Positions 1 to 4,174 of a stretch of DNA of 9,874 nt are shown one piece after another; the stretch's first letter is position 1, and every line of letters begins with the position of its first letter. The translations under genes were made by a program, and so were the position numbers. The notes beneath the pieces were generated by a model. It had not been told where the DNA came from. It searched no databases and saw only the letters and a program-made list of their open reading frames with translations. Origin of the DNA: Rhodospirillaceae bacterium (GTDB lineage: Bacteria; Pseudomonadota; Alphaproteobacteria; Rhodospirillales; Magnetospirillaceae); the NCBI GenBank assembly GCA_030151865.1, contig JASLCK010000214.1, forward strand, positions 1 to 9,874, given 5' to 3'.

Positions 1-2
1 CG

Positions 3-326
3 GGGCTGCATGGTTATGTTCCGGCAGATTTTTTCGCCCGTATTGCCGGGCCGGATAATCCCTTGGCGGTGCCGTTGGCCGTGCTGGCGGGAATCCCCCT
101 TTATTCCAACGCCGCGGGCATGATTCCGATTGTCGAGGCTTTGCTGTCCAAGGGATTGCCGGTCGGCACCGTCTTGGCCCTGATGATGAGCATCACCGCT
201 ATTTCCCTGCCGGAAATGATGATTCTGCGTAAGGTTTTAAAGCCGCAGATGCTGCTGTTTTTCGCCAGTTTTCTGGCGGTCGCCTTTATCTGCGTCGGCT
301 ATCTGTTCAACTTTCTTCTGGCTTAG
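3..326 (+). CDS. ArsP/UPF0718 (DUF318) family permease, C-terminal part
   Basis: The reading frame is open from the window edge to TAG at 324-326, so this is the last ~107 residues of a longer membrane protein. It shows a glycine/proline-rich re-entrant-looking stretch (LAGIPLYSNAAGMIPIVEAL), then a conserved-looking segment with SLPEMMILRKVLK. It ends in a strongly hydrophobic helix (LLFFASFLAVAFICVGYLF). This pattern matches the C-terminal half of the permease family that includes the organoarsenical exporter ArsP; family members usually have around 8-10 membrane helices. The gene is followed after 9 nt by a tiny thioredoxin-like gene, an arrangement often seen with this permease group and pointing to transport coupled to thiol redox chemistry. 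The substrate (arsenical, other metalloid or something else) cannot be read from this fragment. An in-frame TTG at 63 is internal and not the start. Confidence 0.8.
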   Translation, partial: GLHGYVPADFFARIAGPDNPLAVPLAVLAGIPLYSNAAGMIPIVEALLSKGLPVGTVLALMMSITAISLPEMMILRKVLKPQMLLFFASFLAVAFICVGYLFNFLLA

Positions 327-335
327 GAGCGCATC

Positions 336-572
336 ATGAAATCCTTTAAAGTGCTCGGTTCGGGCTGTAAGAACTGCGTCACCACGGCCAAACTGATCGA
401 AGACAAGGCCCAGGCTTTGGGTGTCGCCATCGAGTTGGAAAAAATCACCGATATGGCCGCCATCATGGGATATGGCGTGATGAGCACACCCGGCGTGGTG
501 TTGGATGGCAAAGTGGTGCATGCAGGGGGCATTCCCCAAGCCGATAAAGTCGAATCCTGGCTGCGCGGCTAA
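336..572 (+). CDS. Small thioredoxin-like CxxC protein (thioredoxin_3 / TM0996-MTH895 type)
   Basis: This 78-residue protein is close to the minimum thioredoxin fold. The redox motif C11-K-N-C14 lies directly after the first beta strand (KSFKVLGSG). The expected cis-proline is in S50-T51-P52-G53 before the last strands (VVLDGKVVHAGG). The family of very small redox-active disulfide proteins, typified by M. thermautotrophicus MTH895, has the same layout and length. The ATG at 336 is preceded by AGGAG at 325-329, overlapping the permease stop, so the two genes are very probably co-transcribed and translationally linked. The role is inferred to be reducing or delivering a substrate for the neighbouring permease; direct evidence is lacking. 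A short hairpin (AAGGGGTT/AACCTCTT, 571-588) follows the stop but lacks a T-run, so it is at best a weak terminator. Confidence 0.88.
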   Translation: MKSFKVLGSGCKNCVTTAKLIEDKAQALGVAIELEKITDMAAIMGYGVMSTPGVVLDGKVVHAGGIPQADKVESWLRG

Positions 573-614
573 GGGGTTTCAACCTCTTTACCCACTCCTC
601 CATACGATCCAGGC

Positions 615-643
615 TTGCCCGAACCGCAAAGGGCCGGTATCAA
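615..643 (+). promoter_or_regulatory. Candidate sigma-70-type promoter for the IMPase-family gene
   Basis: TTGCCC (615-620), a 17-nt spacer and TATCAA (638-643) resemble a housekeeping promoter. Transcription would begin about 7 nt downstream of the -10 box, at roughly 650, essentially on the ATG at 651. The -10 match is moderate only. Confidence 0.35.
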
Positions 644-650
644 CAGCCTT

Positions 651-1424
651 ATGCAGATTGTTGATACCGCCCACGTCAGCCAAATCATCCGCCTTGTCGC
701 GCAGGAAGTGATCCTGCCGCGTTATTGCAATCTGGCCAGCGGGCAGGTGCGCGAGAAAAAACCCGGCGATCTGGTTACTGTCGCCGATACCGAGGCCGAA
801 CGGCTGCTGACCCAGCGCCTGACCGAGCTTTTGCCGAATTCCCAAGTTGTCGGGGAAGAAGCGGTGGCGGCGGACGATAGCATTCTCGACCGGTTGGAAC
901 GGCCCGGCGCGGTTTGGGTGATCGATCCGGTCGATGGCACATCCAACTTTGCCCAGGGCCGCCCGACCTTTTGCGTCATCATCGCCCTGGTTCTGGACGG
1001 CGTTACTGTTCAAGGCTGGATCCATGATCCCTTGCCCAATCACACCACCACGGCGGTGTTGGGGCAGGGCGCCTGGAAAGAAGGGCGCCGCTTGACCATT
1101 GCCGATAATACGCCGCTAGAGAAAATGACCGGCTCGGTTGGCATCCGCAAGAACGAGCGGTTGAACCATGTGGTCGCCCACATGATGCGCCAGGGCAGTG
1201 CTGGACATGATTATCTGGCCCTGACCGACGGACGACTGCATTTCGCGTCCTTCCGGCGGCTGCGGCCTTGGGATCATGCGGCGGGCGTGCTGCTGCATCA
1301 GGAAGCGGGTGGTTATAGCGCCTTGCTGGACGGCAGTCCTTATCGCCCGGTCTATAACAGCGAGGCAACTTTGCTGATGGCTCCGTCCCGGCAAAGCTGG
1401 ACCAGCTTGAGGACCTTTTTCTAA
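651..1424 (+). CDS. Inositol monophosphatase family protein
   Basis: A 257-residue Mg2+-dependent, Li+-sensitive-type phosphatase of the IMPase superfamily. All signature elements are present: the early acidic segment VTVADTEAE (42-50), the G68-E69-E70 metal ligand motif, D92-P-V-D95-G-T97 with the metal-binding aspartates, and the C-terminal W207-D208-H-A-A-G212 motif. Length matches the family (~250-270). Members dephosphorylate inositol phosphates, 3'-phosphoadenosine 5'-phosphate, histidinol phosphate or fructose bisphosphate; the substrate cannot be decided here, and the neighbours do not suggest one. The ATG at 651 was chosen because homologues begin shortly before the VAQEV helix. A TTG at 615 would add 12 residues but has no ribosome-binding site. 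ATG 651 also lacks a Shine-Dalgarno sequence, which fits the possible leaderless start discussed in the findings. Confidence 0.9.
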   Translation: MQIVDTAHVSQIIRLVAQEVILPRYCNLASGQVREKKPGDLVTVADTEAERLLTQRLTELLPNSQVVGEEAVAADDSILDRLERPGAVWVIDPVDGTSNFAQGRPTFCVIIALVLDGVTVQGWIHDPLPNHTTTAVLGQGAWKEGRRLTIADNTPLEKMTGSVGIRKNERLNHVVAHMMRQGSAGHDYLALTDGRLHFASFRRLRPWDHAAGVLLHQEAGGYSALLDGSPYRPVYNSEATLLMAPSRQSWTSLRTFF

Positions 1425-1480
1425 AAGGCGGTTTCTGCGTTCCGTCACCAGTGAAAGCAGCCATCGCGGGTATTGTTTAA

Positions 1481-1558
1481 AGAAAACCACAGAGGCACAG
1501 AGACACAGAGGGAACTGTTATGAGCCTCTCAGTGAACTCTGTGCTCCTGTGGTTTTTT
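1481..1558. repeat. CACAGAG-type inverted repeat (hairpin-forming intergenic element)
   Basis: The left arm 1481-1502 pairs with the right arm 1537-1558 with only three differences over 22 nt, giving a long stem ending in A/T runs. The left side holds three tandem CACAGAG units at 1488-1494, 1496-1502 and 1504-1510, an exact 8-nt period. A smaller inner stem pairs AGAGG (1507-1511) with CCTCT (1525-1529). The element sits between two convergent genes. Similar 'ACCACAGAG.CACAGAG' stretches recur in intergenic regions of many environmental bacteria as I recall, which would make this a dispersed palindromic repeat. The T6 after the right arm (1553-1558) could also terminate transcription. Confidence 0.7.
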
Positions 1559-1589
1559 AAAAAAACCGTTGCCTTGAAGATGGCATGAA

Positions 1590-1605
1590 CCACTGGAAAC
1601 AGTGG
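1590..1605. other. Perfect 6-bp hairpin with GAAA tetraloop
   Basis: CCACTG (1590-1595) pairs exactly with CAGTGG (1600-1605) around a GAAA loop on the plus strand, a stable GNRA tetraloop. It lies between the CACAGAG repeat and the terminator stem. No T-run follows. Its role is unknown; it may simply be part of the structured 3' trailer of the upstream transcript. Confidence 0.5.
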
Positions 1606-1613
1606 CAGGATAA

Positions 1614-1640
1614 GGCCGCCGGTGTTGGCGGCCTTTCCTT
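1614..1640 (+). terminator. Terminator-like hairpin between convergent genes
   Basis: GGCCGCC (1614-1620) and GGCGGCC (1627-1633) form a perfect 7-bp GC stem with a 6-nt loop, followed by TTTCCTTTT on the plus strand. It ends right at the stop of the minus-strand ydfG. It best serves transcripts running rightward from the phosphatase gene. In the other direction an A-rich lead and a weak T tract make it a possible but poorer terminator for the minus-strand operon. Confidence 0.6.
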
Positions 1641-2402
1641 TTACTTCTGGGGATCGCGATGCACCGCGAAGGCCGAGAAGGACTGGCTGGTCGGCATCAC
1701 TTCGATATGGTTGATGTTGACATGGGCAGGCAGGGCCGCCGCCCAATAAACACACTCGGCAATGTCGTCCGCCTGCAAGGGGTGGCTGCCCGCATAAACG
1801 TTATCGGAACGTTGCTGATCGCCCTTGAAACGCACCAGCGAGAATTCGGTTTCCGCCATGCCCGGCGCGATATTGGTGACGCGCACCCCGGTACCGGACA
1901 GATCGGCCCGCAGGTTGAGCGAGAACTGTTCGACAAACGCTTTGGTGCCGCCATAAGCATTGCCGCCCGGATAGGGATAGGTTCCCGCGACCGAGCCAAG
2001 GTTCAGAACATGGCCGCGCTTGCGCTCCACCATGCCCGGCAACACCGCGCGGGTGACATAGGTCAGCCCCTTGATGTTGGTGTCGATCATGGTGTCCCAA
2101 TCGTCGAGATTGGCCCGCTGTGCCGGTTCCAACCCCAAAGCCAGACCGGCATTGTTGACCAGTACGTCGATGGCGGCAAAATCGGCGGGCAGGGCGGCGA
2201 CGGCAGCGGCCACCGCGTCACGGTCGCGGACATCCAGCGTGATGATATGCACCGGGGTCGGGGCCAGTTCGGCCTTCAATTCCTCCAGCCGTTCGGTACG
2301 CCGTCCGCACAGGATCAGCTTGGCCCCTTCCTTGGCGAAGCGCCGTGCGATGGCGGCGCCGAAACCGGCGGTGGCTCCGGTGACGAAAACGGTCTTGCTC
2401 AT
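1641..2402 (-). CDS. ydfG: YdfG-type short-chain dehydrogenase (3-hydroxy acid dehydrogenase / malonic semialdehyde reductase)
   Basis: This 253-residue classical SDR has the nucleotide-binding motif T8-G-A-T-A-G13-F-G15, N83-N-A-G86, catalytic S137, and Y150-G-G-T-K154. Beyond the fold, many stretches match E. coli YdfG as I remember it: TGATAGFG at the start, NNAGLALG, DWDTMIDTN.KGL, AVLPGMVER, GTKAFV.QFSLNLR, EFS.VRFKGD and LPAHVNIN near the end. E. coli YdfG uses NADP to oxidise serine and 3-hydroxy acids and reduces malonic semialdehyde, a toxic by-product of pyrimidine breakdown. R34-R35 after strand 2 fits NADP preference. The ATG at 2402 was chosen because of AGGAGAA just upstream (2405-2411). 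It overlaps the stop of the preceding lipoprotein gene as ATGA, so translation is probably coupled. Last gene of the mazG operon. Confidence 0.92.
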   Translation of the reverse strand: MSKTVFVTGATAGFGAAIARRFAKEGAKLILCGRRTERLEELKAELAPTPVHIITLDVRDRDAVAAAVAALPADFAAIDVLVNNAGLALGLEPAQRANLDDWDTMIDTNIKGLTYVTRAVLPGMVERKRGHVLNLGSVAGTYPYPGGNAYGGTKAFVEQFSLNLRADLSGTGVRVTNIAPGMAETEFSLVRFKGDQQRSDNVYAGSHPLQADDIAECVYWAAALPAHVNINHIEVMPTSQSFSAFAVHRDPQK

Positions 2403-3079
2403 TTCTTCTCCTGGCTCTTGCCTTGGTCTTTCGGCTGCCACACCCCTTCGCGCTGCATGACGAAGTGGGGGGCGGGGGAAAAGGCGTTGTCGATGGTCCA
2501 GATATAAACCTGATAGGCCCCAAACGGCTTGATGGTGGTGGCGTTGTGTTCCTTCACCAAGGCGTCGGTAACGATGCGGAATTCGCCTTCTACATTGACG
2601 CCCATGCTGGTGGCCAATTGGGCGTCGCTGGGCTTCAAGGTTTGACCGTTGATGGTCAGCAACCCGTCGGGCGAGGCTTTCAGCATCAGGATGATGGCGT
2701 TGCGGCGGACAAAAGTGACTTGCTGGCTGGGTTCCAGATGGCCCTGGCGTTCATATTCCACTTCGAACGAGCCGTTGCCGATGGATTCCACCGATTTGAA
2801 ATTGGAATCGCGCAGCAAGTCCTGCTTGATGCCGTCGATCTTAGCCTGGGCTTCCGACGGTTTGACCGCGCCGCGCTGAAAATCGCGGGCCAGCGGAGCC
2901 CAGGTCAGTTGTCCCTTAAAATAAAGGGAAAAGTCGCCGTTGCGACCCAGCCGGATTTCCGACTTGAACTTGTTGGGCACATAACAGGCGGCAAGGCTGA
3001 GCCCCACAGCCAGAAACGCTGCCGCCAGCCCCCACTGCTTCAGGTGAAACCGTCGCAGCCAAAGCGTCAGTCGGCCCAT
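2399..3079 (-). CDS. Uncharacterised lipoprotein
   Basis: A 226-residue protein of a family I do not recognise. The N-terminus is basic (R4, R9, R10, K14), followed by a hydrophobic segment (W16-L29) and a lipobox L29-A-A-C32, indicating signal peptidase II cleavage and lipidation at C32. The residue after the cysteine is Y, not D, so outer-membrane sorting is plausible. The mature part is mostly beta-like (SEIRLGRNGDFSLYFKG, GSFEVEYE, NAIILMLKA) and lacks cysteines after C32. A segment near 163-195 (GEFRIVTDA..KEHNAT, then VYIWTID) is the most motif-like. The ATG at 3079 was chosen for AAGGGGG six nt upstream; in-frame ATGs at 3085, 3097 and 3136 would give longer versions, the last overlapping mazG. 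The lysine-rich tail (QGKSQEKK) overlaps the ydfG ribosome-binding site and start. Function unknown; the operon context suggests, weakly, stress or metabolite housecleaning. Confidence 0.85.
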   Translation of the reverse strand: MGRLTLWLRRFHLKQWGLAAAFLAVGLSLAACYVPNKFKSEIRLGRNGDFSLYFKGQLTWAPLARDFQRGAVKPSEAQAKIDGIKQDLLRDSNFKSVESIGNGSFEVEYERQGHLEPSQQVTFVRRNAIILMLKASPDGLLTINGQTLKPSDAQLATSMGVNVEGEFRIVTDALVKEHNATTIKPFGAYQVYIWTIDNAFSPAPHFVMQREGVWQPKDQGKSQEKK

Positions 3080-3099
3080 TGTCATCCCCCTTGCCATGG

Positions 3100-3906
3100 T
3101 TATTTCGTCCGCTCTTCCTGCTTGGCGGCGACCCATAGGGCTTCCATTTCTTCCAGGCTGGCTTCGCTCGGCGTGCGGCCCTGTTGGGCCAGCCCATCCT
3201 CGATCCGGCCAAAGCGGCGTTCAAACTTGCGATTGCCGCGCCGCAAAGCCCCTTCCGGGTCGATTTTCAGTTTGCGCGCCAGATTAACGCAAGCAAAGAG
3301 CAAATCACCCACTTCGTCTTCCAGTCGATCCTGAGGCGAGCCCAGGTCGATTTCCACCTTCACCTCGGCAATTTCCTCGGTGATCTTGTCCAGAACCTGG
3401 GTGGCGTCGGGCCAATCAAAGCCGACGCGGCCCGCGCGGTCCTGCAGCTTCAGGGCGCGGGTCATGGCGGGCAGGGCCGTCGAAACGCCGTCCAAAGTGC
3501 GGGCAACGCTGTCCTTGCCTTCGGCCTTGGCTGCCCGCTCGGCGGCCTTGGTGGCTTCCCAGGCGACGGTCTGGGCGGCGGCGCTGTCGATTTCCAGATC
3601 GCCAAACACATGGGGGTGGCGGCGTTCCATCTTCTCGCAGATGCCGGTGGCGACGTCTTCAAAGGCAAAGCCGCCCTCTTCCTTGGACATCTGGGCGTAA
3701 AACACCACCTGGAACAACAGATCGCCCAATTCATCGCGCAAAGCGGCGCGGTCGTTCTGCTCGATGGCCTCCACCACTTCATAGGCTTCTTCGATGGTGT
3801 GGCGGGCGATGGTGCCAAAAGTCTGCTCGCGGTCCCACGGGCAGCCGCCCTTTGGATCGCGCAGGCGTTCCATGATGGCAAGAAGTCGGTCGGTGGCTTG
3901 AGACAT
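3100..3906 (-). CDS. mazG: MazG, nucleoside triphosphate pyrophosphohydrolase
   Basis: MazG hydrolyses nucleoside triphosphates to monophosphate and pyrophosphate, clearing aberrant nucleotides and, in E. coli, modulating (p)ppGpp-linked survival. The 268-residue length matches the ~263-residue E. coli enzyme and it has both tandem MazG domains. Domain 1 starts with C22-P-W-D25..Q-T and carries the metal-binding pattern E39-E40..E43 with E59..D62. Domain 2 repeats it as E177-E178..E181 and E198..D201. The two-domain form contrasts with single-domain phage and dUTPase-like MazG proteins. The ATG at 3906 was chosen: the frame stays open to 4212 but the extra 102 residues look non-protein and cross the gyrA promoter region. 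AGGA lies about 8 nt upstream. First gene of a minus-strand operon; the lipoprotein start lies 20 nt after its stop. Divergent from gyrA. Confidence 0.95.
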   Translation of the reverse strand: MSQATDRLLAIMERLRDPKGGCPWDREQTFGTIARHTIEEAYEVVEAIEQNDRAALRDELGDLLFQVVFYAQMSKEEGGFAFEDVATGICEKMERRHPHVFGDLEIDSAAAQTVAWEATKAAERAAKAEGKDSVARTLDGVSTALPAMTRALKLQDRAGRVGFDWPDATQVLDKITEEIAEVKVEIDLGSPQDRLEDEVGDLLFACVNLARKLKIDPEGALRRGNRKFERRFGRIEDGLAQQGRTPSEASLEEMEALWVAAKQEERTK

Positions 3907-3925
3907 GACATAATCCTGATTGATT

Positions 3926-3956
3926 GGGCCTGACGGCCTGGCCCCTGGATCGGGCC
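3926..3956 (-). promoter_or_regulatory. Mutually exclusive GC hairpins in the mazG leader
   Basis: GGGCC (3926-3930) can pair with GGCCC (3940-3944), and the same GGCCC can instead pair with GGGCC (3952-3956). Only one hairpin can form at a time. The segment lies 20-50 nt upstream of the mazG start. It could be a simple attenuator-like switch or just GC-rich leader; there is no T-run. Confidence 0.25.
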
Positions 3957-3981
3957 CCGGATGATCGCGCGGCCTTTCCCA

Positions 3982-4015
3982 CTTGGCAAGAACGGCAAAT
4001 CCCTGTCTTGGCAAG
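3982..4015. promoter_or_regulatory. Two CTTGGCAAG direct repeats in the mazG/gyrA divergent region
   Basis: CTTGGCAAG occurs at 3982-3990 and again at 4007-4015, 25 nt apart. Each copy is itself a near-palindrome (CTTG-N-CAAG), the form expected of a dimeric repressor or activator site. They lie about 76 bp upstream of the mazG start and some 60-90 bp upstream of the candidate gyrA promoter. No regulator is identified; operator function is inferred. Confidence 0.35.
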
Positions 4016-4069
4016 GGGTTAATTTCGCCGGAAAGCAGGGGGCAAGACGGCCATCCATGGTGGTTCGCC

Positions 4070-4098
4070 TTGTTCGCCAATGCGATATCTGCTACCTT
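4070..4098 (+). promoter_or_regulatory. Candidate gyrA promoter
   Basis: TTGTTC (4070-4075), a 17-nt spacer and TACCTT (4093-4098) form a fair housekeeping promoter, with GCTACCTTGC context typical of alphaproteobacterial -10 regions. A start near 4105 would leave a leader of about 70 nt before the gyrA TTG. Confidence 0.45.
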
Positions 4099-4174
4099 GC
4101 GGCCCGCAAGAAGAGCATTTCTCACCCGCCGCCGATCGCCGGCTTTTATCCTCCGTTTTATCGAGATTGACGCT

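Noticed and set aside
571..588. Hairpin after the thioredoxin-like gene as an intrinsic terminator
   Set aside because: The stem is short, has a G-T pair and no following T-run, so it is mentioned only in the gene entry.
1488..1510. CACAGAG tandem units as a CRISPR-like or microsatellite array
   Set aside because: Only three 7-nt units with 1-nt spacers are present and no spacer structure; they are part of a single inverted repeat.
1659..2507. Plus-strand open frame opposite ydfG
   Set aside because: It is a shadow of the clear YdfG frame, with an unusual H/Q/R/G-rich composition and no recognisable motif.
2423..3933. Long plus-strand open frames (2423-3334 and 3184-3933) opposite the lipoprotein and mazG
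   Set aside because: Both lie antisense to well-supported genes and overlap each other; their translations look like reverse-strand artefacts.
3983..4174. N-terminal extension of GyrA from ATG 3983
   Set aside because: The 64 added residues are not like any gyrase N-terminus and cover the candidate promoter; the conserved protein begins after TTG 4175.
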